From Andeanibacterium sp036384795 (GTDB lineage Bacteria; Pseudomonadota; Alphaproteobacteria; Sphingomonadales; Sphingomonadaceae), in NCBI GenBank assembly GCA_036384795.1, contig DASVLP010000074.1, positions 41,387 through 105,386 of the forward strand: a stretch of 64,000 bases of DNA. The letters run 5' to 3'. Under the pieces are notes generated by a model. That model was given only the letters and a program-made list of their open reading frames with translations, was not told where the DNA came from and made no database searches. Positions within the stretch are counted from its first letter, which is position 1. Each line of letters opens with the position of its first letter. Shown here in pieces: positions 37,054 through 46,256 of this stretch. The position numbers and the translations under genes are program-made.

Positions 37054-40000
37054 ATGCCTCGCTTACGGTGTGCACCGGCGCTCGCGCGCTCGGCTTCCGC
37101 GATTGCAGTCGCGGCTTTTTTTGTTAGCGCTACCACCGTTTTCGCGCAGGACGCGACACCCCCCGCGGCAGGGGACGACTCGGATGCGATCGTCGTCACC
37201 GGCGTGCGCGCCTCGCTCGACCAGTCGATGGACCTGAAGCGCAACTCCAGCGGCGTGGTCGACGGTATTTCGGCGGAAGACATCGGCAAGTTCCCCGACA
37301 CCAATCTCGCGGAGTCGCTGCAGCGAGTCGCGGGCGTGTCGATCGACCGCGTGAATGGCGAAGGCTCGCAAGTGACGGTGCGCGGCTTCGGCCCGGGCTA
37401 CAACCTCGTCACCCTCAACGGGCGCACCCTGCCGACCGCCAGCATCCCGGTGATCGGCCAGGACCAGGCGGGCGACGGCAACCAAGGCACGACCCGTTCG
37501 TTCGACTTCAACAATCTCGCCTCGGAAGGCGTCAGCCGGCTCGAGGTGTACAAGACCGCGCGTGCGTCGGTCACTTCCGGCGGGATCGGCGCGGCGATCA
37601 ACATCGTCACCCGCAAGCCGTTGGATGGTGCCGCAGGTCTGCGGGGAACGATCAGCGCCAAGGCCGACTACGACAGCACGGACACCATCTACGACCGGGT
37701 CACGCCCGAAGTCTCGGGCCTCATCAACTGGGCCAATGCCGACGACACGTTCGGCATCAGCCTGTTCGGCAGCTGGCAGCGGCGCAACAACTCCGCACCG
37801 AGCGTCACGGTCAACGACTGGAACGTGATGACGTACGACCAGTTCATCGGCTCGGTCGGCACGCTGGTCACCCCGACGACGGTGATCAAAAACGCTCCGT
37901 CCGACGGTAACGAGCTGATCGGTTTCCCGAGCGACTCGCGCTACGAATATTCCGAATTCCAGCGCGAGCGCATCAACGGCCAGGCCGATATCGAATTCAA
38001 GCCGAGCGACAGCTTCACGATCAACATCGACGGCACGTATTACCAGAACAAGGCCAAGGAGCTCCGCACCGACCAGGCGAACTGGCTCAACCGCCCGTTC
38101 CGCGAAGTCGATTTCGACGGCAATCCCGACGTCGCGACCGCCACGTTCATCAACGATACCATCGGCGACGTGGTCAACGGCCATGTGACTGGCGTGAAGG
38201 ACGATGGTTTCGAACAGCAGTATCGCGCCATCAAGGAGCGGACCTGGGACATCGGCGCCAACCTCAAGTGGGAAGCGACCAACAATCTCACGCTGGTGCT
38301 CGACGCGCACACCGCCAAGGCGGAAGCCCTGCCCGACAATCCGCTTGGCCAGACCTCAACCCTGGTGTCGATCGCCTCGCACGGCACCTACGGCCAGCAG
38401 CTGGCGATCGTCGACGGGTTCCCGCAGCAGACGATCCAGTTCAACGACGATCCCGCCCAGGGTGGCGACGGCAACGCCAACGGCACACTCGATCTCGGGG
38501 ACCTCGGCACCCAGGTCGCGCGCAGCTACACCTCGACGCAGGACGACCGCGTGAACGAAGTGCGGCTCGACGGCGCGTGGGACATGGGCGGCGACAACCG
38601 CGTCGATTTCGGCGCGAGCTATCGCGACAACAAGATGCACGAAACCCAGATCAGCACCTATCAGGCGCTGGGGGACTGGGGTGTCGCGCATGTTGGCGAC
38701 GTCGCGCAGCACGCGGGCGACCTGGTAGAAACGTTCTGCCTGACCTGCAAGTTCACCCACTTCGACCCCGGCTCGACCGGCGACTCGCTGATCGCTTTCC
38801 GCGGCGACGCGACCCAGCTGTGGAACGCGCTCACCCCGCTCTACCCGGGCGCGGGCACGGTGAACGGCAACGCGAACAATTCGGTGCGGGAGAAAGTCTG
38901 GGCCGCTTACGCGCAAGTCGATCTCAACGGCACCATGCTGGGGCGACCGTGGAACATCGTCGCCGGGGTGCGCTACGAGCATACCGACTCGACCTCGACT
39001 TCGGTCATCCAGATCCCGCAGACGGTGGTCTGGCAGGCGGACAACGACTTCGGCACGACGCTCTCGTCCGACCTGCAGCCCAACACGGTCACGAACAGCT
39101 ACGATCACATCTTGCCGGCGCTCGACTTCTCGGTCGACTTGACCGACACGCTCAAGGCGCGCGTGTCGTACGGCAAGACGATCGCGCGGCCGGATTTCGG
39201 CTCGCTGTTCTCGAACGTCAGCATCGGCGATCACACCCCGAACCGGCCGACCGCGATCGGCGGCATTCCTTCGGCGACCAGCGGCAACCCGCTGCTGGTG
39301 CCGCTGGTGTCGGATAACTTCGATGCTTCGCTCGAATGGTACTTCCAGCGCTCGAGCTTCGTCTCGGTCGGCTTCTTCGACAAGCGGGTGAAGAACTTCG
39401 TCGGCACCGGCCAGGAAGATCACACCGAATTCGGCCTGACCGATCCCAGCTCGGGCGCCGCGGGCACCCGGTCGGGCGATGCGCTGAACTACCTCAAGAG
39501 CATCGGTGCGAACCTGTCGGACGTGAACTACTTCACGATGACGGCGCTGGTCGATCAATTCGGCCTCGCCGCCGCCGAAGCGCAGTTCCAGGCCCACTAC
39601 AGCGGCGGAAACCTGGATCAGGGCTTCGTCGACTCGACGCTTGCCGCGTACGACGTGAAGGGCAATGCCGACGACCCGCTGATGGTCTACCAGGTCAAGC
39701 AGCCGGTGAACAACAAGGAAGGGCACATCTACGGCGTCGAGCTGCAGGGCCAGTACTTCCTCGGCAACACCGGCCTCGGGGTCACCGCCGCGTACACTCT
39801 GGTTCGGGGCGACGTGAACTTCGACATCACCGCGGATCCCACCGCCGATCAGTTCGCGCTGCTCGGCCTGTCGGACACGTTCAATGCTTCGCTGATCTTC
39901 GAGAAATACGGCATCTCCGCCCGCGTCACCTACAACTGGCGCGACAAGTATCTCTCGAACGGGAACCGCGGCGGCTATCGCAGCCCGGTGTTCGTGGCTC

Positions 40001-40179
40001 CGTATCACCAGATCGACTTCAACGTCAGCTACGACGTGACCCCGCACCTGGCGCTCTCGGTCGAAGGGATCAACGTGACCAAAGAGGACACGAAGACCTA
40101 CGCCCGCACCGAGAACGAGCCGTGGTTCATCGTGCAGGGGGCAAGCCGGTACATGTTCGGCGCACGCTACAAGTTCTGA
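37054..40179 (+). CDS. TonB-dependent receptor, carbohydrate type
   Basis: A 1041-residue outer-membrane receptor. The signal peptide (ASAIAVAAFFVSATTVFA) is followed by a plug domain starting DAIVVTGVRASLDQSMDLKR and carrying DIGKFPDTNLAESLQRV, GEGSQVTVRGFGPGYNLVTL and IVTRKPLDG, and then a long beta-barrel that ends in SRYMFGARYKF with a C-terminal Phe. This matches the large sphingomonad/Caulobacter receptors linked to plant sugars; no SusD-like partner is present, as expected outside Bacteroidetes. A strong ribosome site (GGGAGGGAGAG) lies upstream. A palindrome like the xylose operator is embedded in the signal-peptide codons. Probable cargo is a xylo- or other hemicellulose oligosaccharide. 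Confidence 0.9.
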   Translation: MPRLRCAPALARSASAIAVAAFFVSATTVFAQDATPPAAGDDSDAIVVTGVRASLDQSMDLKRNSSGVVDGISAEDIGKFPDTNLAESLQRVAGVSIDRVNGEGSQVTVRGFGPGYNLVTLNGRTLPTASIPVIGQDQAGDGNQGTTRSFDFNNLASEGVSRLEVYKTARASVTSGGIGAAINIVTRKPLDGAAGLRGTISAKADYDSTDTIYDRVTPEVSGLINWANADDTFGISLFGSWQRRNNSAPSVTVNDWNVMTYDQFIGSVGTLVTPTTVIKNAPSDGNELIGFPSDSRYEYSEFQRERINGQADIEFKPSDSFTINIDGTYYQNKAKELRTDQANWLNRPFREVDFDGNPDVATATFINDTIGDVVNGHVTGVKDDGFEQQYRAIKERTWDIGANLKWEATNNLTLVLDAHTAKAEALPDNPLGQTSTLVSIASHGTYGQQLAIVDGFPQQTIQFNDDPAQGGDGNANGTLDLGDLGTQVARSYTSTQDDRVNEVRLDGAWDMGGDNRVDFGASYRDNKMHETQISTYQALGDWGVAHVGDVAQHAGDLVETFCLTCKFTHFDPGSTGDSLIAFRGDATQLWNALTPLYPGAGTVNGNANNSVREKVWAAYAQVDLNGTMLGRPWNIVAGVRYEHTDSTSTSVIQIPQTVVWQADNDFGTTLSSDLQPNTVTNSYDHILPALDFSVDLTDTLKARVSYGKTIARPDFGSLFSNVSIGDHTPNRPTAIGGIPSATSGNPLLVPLVSDNFDASLEWYFQRSSFVSVGFFDKRVKNFVGTGQEDHTEFGLTDPSSGAAGTRSGDALNYLKSIGANLSDVNYFTMTALVDQFGLAAAEAQFQAHYSGGNLDQGFVDSTLAAYDVKGNADDPLMVYQVKQPVNNKEGHIYGVELQGQYFLGNTGLGVTAAYTLVRGDVNFDITADPTADQFALLGLSDTFNASLIFEKYGISARVTYNWRDKYLSNGNRGGYRSPVFVAPYHQIDFNVSYDVTPHLALSVEGINVTKEDTKTYARTENEPWFIVQGASRYMFGARYKF
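37122..37135. promoter_or_regulatory. XylR-type palindrome inside the receptor's signal-peptide codons
   Basis: TGTTAGCGCTACCA at 37122-37135 is the complement of the island palindrome in 13 of 14 positions, with the central TAGCGCTA intact. It lies in codons 23-28 of the TonB receptor, about 160 bp below the upstream operator at 36960. A downstream operator could act as a roadblock or as a partner site for looping. Confidence 0.45.
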
Positions 40180-40213
40180 GCCTGACCCCCGTCAGGCAGG
40201 AAATGAGGGGCGA

Positions 40214-40245
40214 GGCCGCCACTTTCGGGTGGCGGCCTTTCCTTT
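40214..40245 (+). terminator. Rho-independent terminator after the TonB receptor
   Basis: A perfect 9-bp stem GGCCGCCAC/GTGGCGGCC (40214-40222 and 40229-40237) with loop TTTCGG is followed by TTTCCTTTTT. It lies 35 bp after the receptor stop and 68 bp before the SapC gene, so the receptor and the three following genes can be expressed at different levels. Confidence 0.85.
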
Positions 40246-40312
40246 TTCCGGCGGAAATTCGGTCCTTTTGCCTTTCGCGCCTGGCTTCTTTGGCCCAAAC
40301 CAAGGCTCGCAG

Positions 40313-41017
40313 ATGACCCACACCACGCGCCTCGACAATGTCGCGCATGCCCGGCTCCGGATCGCCACCGGGCACGGGGCGGAATATGGCGACGCGGTCA
40401 ACCAGATCGCGCTGTTCTTGCCCGAATTCGAGGACGCGCAGCGGCACTATCCGATCCTGTTTCGCAGGCAGGAGAACGGCTCGTTGCAGGCGGTGGCGAT
40501 CCTCGGGCTCGACCGCGACGAGAACCTGTTTCTCGACGGCGAGCGGTGGGCGGCGGCCTACGTTCCCGCCATGGCCCGGCGCGGGCCGTTCCTGATCGGC
40601 ATGGCCGAGGGCGAGCCGATGATCCATGTCGACCTCGCCAATTCCCGCATCGTCGACGAAGGCGAAACGGGCGAACCGTTGTTCCTGCCGCAAGGCGGCC
40701 ATGCTCCGGCGCTCGAGCGGGCGCTCGATGCATTGCGCGCGATCCATCTCGGGCACGAAGCGGCACCGGGCATGACCCGGCTGTTCGACGAGCTGGAGCT
40801 GGCGCAGCCGGTCTCGCTCAATGTCCAGGTCGCAGACAATCACAGCTACAATTTCAAGGACTACCTTGCGATCACGCCGGAACGGATCGTGGCGCTCGAT
40901 GCGGAACGGCTGGCCAGGCTCAATCAGGCGCGCCTGCTGATGCCCGCGGTGTTCGCCGCGTCCTCGCTCGCCAATATGAACCAGCTGATCGCGCGTAAAC
41001 GGGCCCGGATGGCGTAG
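40313..41017 (+). CDS. SapC-like protein
   Basis: A 234-residue SapC family protein. The DNVAHARLRIATGHGAEYGDAVNQIALFLPEF opening, YPILFRRQENGSLQAVAILGLDRDENLF, the WAAAYVPAMARRGPFLIG block and DYLAITPERIVALD near the end are family hallmarks. SapC is named after a Campylobacter S-layer gene region but has no known activity; in Caulobacter-type and Xanthomonas-type genomes it recurs beside TonB receptors, cupin-like hydroxylases and FAD halogenases. No signal peptide is seen. The cupin-like gene starts three bases after its stop. Confidence 0.88.
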   Translation: MTHTTRLDNVAHARLRIATGHGAEYGDAVNQIALFLPEFEDAQRHYPILFRRQENGSLQAVAILGLDRDENLFLDGERWAAAYVPAMARRGPFLIGMAEGEPMIHVDLANSRIVDEGETGEPLFLPQGGHAPALERALDALRAIHLGHEAAPGMTRLFDELELAQPVSLNVQVADNHSYNFKDYLAITPERIVALDAERLARLNQARLLMPAVFAASSLANMNQLIARKRARMA

Positions 41018-41020
41018 CCG

Positions 41021-42070
41021 GTGGCGAGTGCGCCCTCCCTGCCCCCAGAGCTTCCGCCGGTCGAAACCCGCGAAGGTCCGCTGCCGCGCGGCCCGGCTTG
41101 GCAAGCGCTGGTCGCCGAAAACCGCCCGGTGCTGTTCAAGCGCGCGGCAGCACACTGGCCGCTGGTCCAGGCGGGCCAGCGCTCGGCGCGCGCTGCCGCC
41201 GAGCACGTCGCGAGCTTCCACTCAGGCCAACCGGTTGTGGTCTACCGCGCCGAACCGGCCGAAGGCGGCCGGTTCTTCTACAACCCGGCGGTCGACGGCT
41301 TCAACTTCACCGCCGCGCACGAGCCGCTCGCGCCAGTGCTCGACGAGTTGCTCGCGCCGGGCAGCGACGAACGGCAGTCGATCTACATCGGCTCGACCGA
41401 CCTCGGGATCTATTTCCCGGGGTTGGACGAGGCCAACACGCTCGAGCTCGGCGAGATCGATCCGGCGCTCGCTGACGGGGTCACCAAGTCGATCTGGCTC
41501 GGCAATCGTACCACCGCGACCTGCCATTACGACTTTTCGCACAATATCGCGGTCTGTGCGGTCGGCCGGCGGCGGTTCACGCTGTTCCCACCCGAGCAGG
41601 TGGCGAACCTCTATCCCGGTCCGATCGAGCCGACGCCGGGCGGACAAGTCGTCTCGATGGTCGACTTCAAGGCCCCCGATCTCGCCCGCTTCCCGCGTTT
41701 CGCCGACGCGCTTGCAGCCGCCCACGTCGCGGAGATGGAGCCGGGCGACGTGCTCGCCTATCCGGCGATGTGGTGGCACCACGTCGAAGCGCTCCGCGGT
41801 TTCAACGCGCTCGTCAACTACTGGTGGAATGCGGTGCCGGCCTACATCGACAGCCCGCAGGTCACCCTGCTTCACGCGCTGCTTTCCTTGCGCGACCGCC
41901 CGCCGGCGGAAAAGGCGGCCTGGCGCGCGGTGTTCGACCATTACGTGTTCGGCGACCCCGAGCAGCCGCGCGCCCACCTGCCGGCGCATGCCCAGGGGGC
42001 ACTCGCCCCGATCGATGACACGCTCGCCCGCCGCCTGCGCGCGCTCGTGACACGGAGGCTTCAACGATGA
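41021..42070 (+). CDS. Cupin-like (JmjC/Asp-hydroxylase type) domain protein
   Basis: A 349-residue cupin-8/JmjC-like protein, expected to be an Fe(II)/2-oxoglutarate-dependent hydroxylase. The metal-binding HxD is in TATCHYDFSHNIAVCAVG and the distal His in YPAMWWHHVEALRGFNALVNYWW. The FTLFPPEQVANLYPGP stretch between them is typical. The start is GTG 41021. Its end overlaps the halogenase start by four bases (ATGA), so the two are coupled. Homologues of this type are linked to TonB-receptor loci; the target, perhaps a protein residue, is unknown. Confidence 0.85.
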   Translation: MASAPSLPPELPPVETREGPLPRGPAWQALVAENRPVLFKRAAAHWPLVQAGQRSARAAAEHVASFHSGQPVVVYRAEPAEGGRFFYNPAVDGFNFTAAHEPLAPVLDELLAPGSDERQSIYIGSTDLGIYFPGLDEANTLELGEIDPALADGVTKSIWLGNRTTATCHYDFSHNIAVCAVGRRRFTLFPPEQVANLYPGPIEPTPGGQVVSMVDFKAPDLARFPRFADALAAAHVAEMEPGDVLAYPAMWWHHVEALRGFNALVNYWWNAVPAYIDSPQVTLLHALLSLRDRPPAEKAAWRAVFDHYVFGDPEQPRAHLPAHAQGALAPIDDTLARRLRALVTRRLQR

Positions 42071-43560
42071 GCTCCATGCCCAAGCCGCTTCGCGTGGTGG
42101 TCGCCGGAGGCGGCACCGCCGGGTGGATCACCGCCACCGCGCTGGTGCGCCAGCTCGGCGGGCTGGTCGACGTGACCTTGGTCGAGAGCGAGGAAATCGG
42201 CACGATCGGCGTCGGCGAATCCTCGGTTCCGACCGCGCACTCGTTCCACGAGTTCCTGAAGATCGACCAGCAGGCATTCATGAGCGCCAGCCGGGCGACC
42301 TTCAAGCTGGGCATCTCGTTCGAGAACTGGGCGCGCGACGGCGACCGTTACATCCACAGCTTCGGCACGATGCCGCTGCGCACCTGGACCACTGATTTCC
42401 AGCACTTCTGGCTCGAAGCGCGCTCGCGCGGCGAGGCGGAAGAGATCGGCGCTTATTACCTCGAACACGAAGCCGCCCGGCTGCACAAGATGGACCTCTC
42501 CGGCCCGCAGAAGCCCAACTATGCCTACCACCTCGACGCGAGCCTCTATGCGCGGTTCCTGCGCCGCATCGCCGAGAACGACGGCTGCGTCCGCCGCGAA
42601 GGCAAGATCGCCCGCGTCGAGCGGCACGGCGAGAGCGGCGACATCGCCGCATTGGTGATGGAAGACGGCGGCCGCGTCGAAGGCGATCTGTTCATCGATT
42701 GCACCGGCTTCCGCTCGGTGCTGCTGGGCCAGACGCTGGAGACCCCGTTCGAGGACTGGCTGCACTGGCTGCCCAACGATTCCGCCTGGGCGACGCAAAG
42801 CGAAGCGGTGGAACCGCCCTACCCCTATACCCGCTCGATCGCGCACGGCGCCGGCTGGCAATGGCGCATTCCGCTGCAGCACCGGATGGGCGCGGGCTTC
42901 GTGTTTTCGAGCGACCATCTCGATGCCGACCGGGCGCGGACGCAATTTCTCGAGGAGCTCGAAGGCCGGCCGCTGCGCGAGCCGCACCTGATCCGCTTCC
43001 GCGCCGGACGCCGCCGGAATGCATGGGTGCGCAACTGCATCGGCATCGGCCTGGCGAGCAATTTCGTCGAGCCGCTGGAATCCACGACCATCCACCTGAT
43101 CATGATCGCGGTGACCCGCCTGATCCAGCTGTTCCCATTCGGCGACGACTGGGAGGGGCTGCGCGCCCGGTTCAACGAGATGGGCCAGACCGAGATCGAG
43201 CGCATCCGCGATTTCATCATCCTGCACTACAAGCTGACCGAGCGCGACGACACGAGCTTCTGGAACTGCGTCCGCACAATGGACATTCCCGACAGCTTGC
43301 GCCAGCGGATCGAGATCTTCGCCGAGAACGCGGTCGCCTGGCAGTCGGTCGAGGAAATCTTTCGCGTCGATAGCTGGATCCAGGTCTGCCTCGGCCAGCG
43401 GCTCACGCCGAAGAGCTGGCACCGTCTGGGCGCGCTGATGAGCGAAGGGCGCCTCAAGCATTCGCTGGAGGACGTTCGCACCCGCATTGCCGCGGCGGTG
43501 GAGCGAATGCCGACGCAGCAAGAGTTCCTGGAGCGCTACTGCCCCGCCACCTCGGATTAA
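42067..43560 (+). CDS. FAD-dependent tryptophan-halogenase-like protein
   Basis: A 497-residue flavin-dependent halogenase family member. GGGTAGW (residues 14-20) binds FAD, the catalytic Lys is K80 in ATFKLGIS, and the W-x-W-x-I-P signature is present as GWQWRIPL. The family normally oxidises chloride or bromide with FADH2 to halogenate an indole ring. These proteins beside TonB receptors (with SapC and cupin partners) have no proven substrate. A flavin reductase gene is not next to it. Overlaps the cupin gene. Confidence 0.9.
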   Translation: MSSMPKPLRVVVAGGGTAGWITATALVRQLGGLVDVTLVESEEIGTIGVGESSVPTAHSFHEFLKIDQQAFMSASRATFKLGISFENWARDGDRYIHSFGTMPLRTWTTDFQHFWLEARSRGEAEEIGAYYLEHEAARLHKMDLSGPQKPNYAYHLDASLYARFLRRIAENDGCVRREGKIARVERHGESGDIAALVMEDGGRVEGDLFIDCTGFRSVLLGQTLETPFEDWLHWLPNDSAWATQSEAVEPPYPYTRSIAHGAGWQWRIPLQHRMGAGFVFSSDHLDADRARTQFLEELEGRPLREPHLIRFRAGRRRNAWVRNCIGIGLASNFVEPLESTTIHLIMIAVTRLIQLFPFGDDWEGLRARFNEMGQTEIERIRDFIILHYKLTERDDTSFWNCVRTMDIPDSLRQRIEIFAENAVAWQSVEEIFRVDSWIQVCLGQRLTPKSWHRLGALMSEGRLKHSLEDVRTRIAAAVERMPTQQEFLERYCPATSD

Positions 43561-43597
43561 GCATCGGATGGATCGGAAAATACCGGATTTGCACAAT

Positions 43598-43611
43598 TGA
43601 CAACGATGTCA
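43598..43611. promoter_or_regulatory. Palindrome upstream of the GH3 gene
   Basis: TGACA-ACGA-TGTCA is a 14-bp dyad with perfect 5-bp arms, located 86 bp before the GH3 start and overlapping a TTGACA -35-like sequence (43597-43602). LacI-type operators have this size and symmetry. It differs from the TAGCGCTA-core sites, so a different regulator may act here. Confidence 0.35.
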
Positions 43612-43696
43612 CATTGGTGAACTGATGCGGCCGCGCTGAGTGCGGCAGAGACGGCTTCCGGCCGTGACGCAAAGGCGCGACGGTTTGGAGGGGCCA

Positions 43697-46192
43697 TTGA
43701 TCCGTTTTCGCGTTGTCGGGCTGTGCGCGATGCTGTTTGTCGCCGCGTGTGCCGGAAAATCTCCCGAGACCGCGGATCCCGACGGGCCCGGCGTCGCGCA
43801 TCCCGATATCTGGCCGCAATACATCTATCCGGCCAAGCTTGACGCGGCGGGGGAAGCGCACGTCCAGGCGCTGCTCAAGCGGATGACGCTGGAGGAGAAG
43901 ATCGGCCAACTGGTCCAGGCTGACATCGACAGCGTGACCCCCGAGGAGGTGAAGAAATACCACCTCGGCTCGGTGCTGGCCGGCGGCAACAGCGGCCCCA
44001 ACGGCAACGACTTCGCCCCCGCACCCGAATGGCTGAAGCTCGCCGACCGGTTCTGGGAAGCCTCGGTCGACACATCGGACGGCGGAGTGGGCATTCCGGT
44101 GATCTGGGGGATCGATGCGATCCATGGTCATGCGAACATCATCGGGGCGACGGTGTTTCCGCAGAACATCGGGTTGGGTGCGATGCGCGATCCTGCCCTG
44201 ATCGAGAGGATCGGCGCGGCGACCGCGCAGGAAATCCGTGTGACCGGCCAGGAATGGACGTTCGCGCCCACCGTTACCGTGCCGCAGGACTATCGCTGGG
44301 GCCGCGCCTACGAAGGCTATTCGTCCGATCCCAAGCTGGTCGCGTCATACGCCGGCGCGATGGTCAAGGGCCTGCAGGGCGGCCCCAACGCGCAGAACCA
44401 GCTCGCGACCGACAAAGTGATGGCCTCGACCAAGCACTTCCTGGCGGACGGCGGCACCACCGACGGCGTCGACCAGGGCAACGCGCAGATTTCCGAGGAA
44501 CAGCTCCGCGACATTCACGGGCTGCCGTACGGCCCTGCGATCGAAGGCGGCGTCGCCACCGTGATGGCGAGCTTCAGCAGCTGGCAGGGCGTGAAGATGG
44601 CCGGCAACAAGAGCCTGCTGACCGGCGTGCTCAAGGATCGCATGGACTTCGGCGGGTTCGTCGTGTCCGACTGGAACGCGCACGGCCAGGTCAAGGGCTG
44701 CACCAACGAGGATTGCCCGCAGGCGCTGCTCGCCGGGATCGACATGTACATGGCGCCCGACACCTGGAAGCCGATCTACGAGCACCTGCTGGCCGAGGCG
44801 AAAGCCGGCACGATCCCGATGGCGCGGATCGACGACGCGGTGACGCGGATCCTGCGGGTCAAGCAGCGGATCGGCCTGTTCGAGGCACCCAAGCCTTCCG
44901 CGCGTCCGCTCGGCGGCAAATGGGACGTGCTCGGCTCGCCCGAGCATCGCGCGATCGCTCGGCAGGCGGTGCGGGAATCGCTCGTCCTGCTGAAGAACCA
45001 GGGCGTGCTGCCGCTGAAGCCGGGCGGGCACCTGCTGGTCGCCGGCGACGGCGCAGACGACATCGCGCGCGCGAGCGGGGGGTGGACGATCACCTGGCAG
45101 GGCAGCGGGCTCACCAACGCCGATTTCCCCGGCGGCACCTCGCTGTGGAAGGGGCTGAACGATGCAGTCGGTGCGGCGGGCGGCAACGCCGAACTCTCGC
45201 CTGACGGCAGCTTCAAGACCAGGCCCGATGCGGCGATCGTCGTGTTCGGCGAGAAGCCTTACGCCGAATTCCAGGGCGACCGGCCCTCGCTCCAACTCGA
45301 TCCCGACCTCACCGCCCCTTATGCAGTGATGAAGAAGCTGAAGGCGCAAGGCATTCCGGTGGTTGCGGTAATGATCACCGGCCGTCCGCTGTGGGTGAAT
45401 CCCGCGCTCAATCTGGCCGATGCGTTCGTGGTCGCGTGGCTGCCGGGCAGCGAAGGCGAAGGGCTCGCCGATGTGTTGGTGGGCGACGCTTCAGGCAAGC
45501 CGCGGTTCGACTTCCGCGGCAAATTGCCCGCCGCCTGGCCGAAGACCGGGAGCATGAAAGACGGCGCGCTCTATCCGTTCGGCTATGGCCTCGACTATGC
45601 CAGCGCCCGTGCCGCGTGGACCCCGCTTTCCGAAGACAGCGGGGTGAAGCTGGCCGGCGACACCCGGCGGTGGTTCGCAGGCGGTGTGCCCGCGCCGAGC
45701 TGGTCGCTCGAGATCGCCGATCCGTCCGCGCCGGGCAGCCAGACGCGGATCACCACCGTCCCGGCCGCGGCGCTGAACGGCCGTGCGCACGTCACCGCGG
45801 CCGAGTTCGGCGTGCAGGAAGGTGCCCGGCGCTTCCAGATTGCGAGCGGCAAGGCGGCGGTCTCGCTCTCGACCGCCGATGCGGTGAACATCAGCCGGGA
45901 GACCAATGGCGACGTGATGCTGCTGGTGACCCTGAAGATGACCAAGGCCCCGCAGAAGGCCGCGCTCCAGATGCGCAACGGCACCAGCGTGACCGGGGCG
46001 GCAAATGTTTCGATTCCCGTCAGCGGCAAGTTCGTACGCTATGGCCTGCCGCTCAAATGCCTGCGCGACAAAGGCGGGAACATGAGCAACGTCGCTGCCC
46101 CGTTCGTGTTCGAAACCGACGGCGCCGCCGATTACCAGATCGGCGAAGTCCGGCTCGGCACCGACGCGGAACGGAAACTGCCTTGCAGGTGA
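43697..46192 (+). CDS. GH3 exo-acting glycoside hydrolase lipoprotein (ExoP type)
   Basis: An 831-residue family 3 glycoside hydrolase. The N-terminal lipobox LFVAAC marks it as a lipoprotein. The (beta/alpha)8 domain includes RMTLEEKIGQLVQADID, the substrate-binding STKHFLADGGTTDGVDQGN, and the nucleophile Asp 325 in VVSDWNAHGQV. The second alpha/beta domain carries SLVLLKNQGVLPL and WLPGSEGEGLADVL, and a C-terminal galactose-binding-like domain is typical of ExoP-like 1,3/1,4-beta-glucan glucohydrolases. Some members act on xylo-oligosaccharides. The start is TTG 43697, with GGAGGGG just upstream. A strong candidate for trimming imported or surface oligomers. Confidence 0.9.
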   Translation: MIRFRVVGLCAMLFVAACAGKSPETADPDGPGVAHPDIWPQYIYPAKLDAAGEAHVQALLKRMTLEEKIGQLVQADIDSVTPEEVKKYHLGSVLAGGNSGPNGNDFAPAPEWLKLADRFWEASVDTSDGGVGIPVIWGIDAIHGHANIIGATVFPQNIGLGAMRDPALIERIGAATAQEIRVTGQEWTFAPTVTVPQDYRWGRAYEGYSSDPKLVASYAGAMVKGLQGGPNAQNQLATDKVMASTKHFLADGGTTDGVDQGNAQISEEQLRDIHGLPYGPAIEGGVATVMASFSSWQGVKMAGNKSLLTGVLKDRMDFGGFVVSDWNAHGQVKGCTNEDCPQALLAGIDMYMAPDTWKPIYEHLLAEAKAGTIPMARIDDAVTRILRVKQRIGLFEAPKPSARPLGGKWDVLGSPEHRAIARQAVRESLVLLKNQGVLPLKPGGHLLVAGDGADDIARASGGWTITWQGSGLTNADFPGGTSLWKGLNDAVGAAGGNAELSPDGSFKTRPDAAIVVFGEKPYAEFQGDRPSLQLDPDLTAPYAVMKKLKAQGIPVVAVMITGRPLWVNPALNLADAFVVAWLPGSEGEGLADVLVGDASGKPRFDFRGKLPAAWPKTGSMKDGALYPFGYGLDYASARAAWTPLSEDSGVKLAGDTRRWFAGGVPAPSWSLEIADPSAPGSQTRITTVPAAALNGRAHVTAAEFGVQEGARRFQIASGKAAVSLSTADAVNISRETNGDVMLLVTLKMTKAPQKAALQMRNGTSVTGAANVSIPVSGKFVRYGLPLKCLRDKGGNMSNVAAPFVFETDGAADYQIGEVRLGTDAERKLPCR

Positions 46193-46256
46193 AGGCCACG
46201 CGGCCAGCCGAACAAGCTGCGCCCAGGCGGCCAGGTCGCGCCGCGCGCCATGCCCA

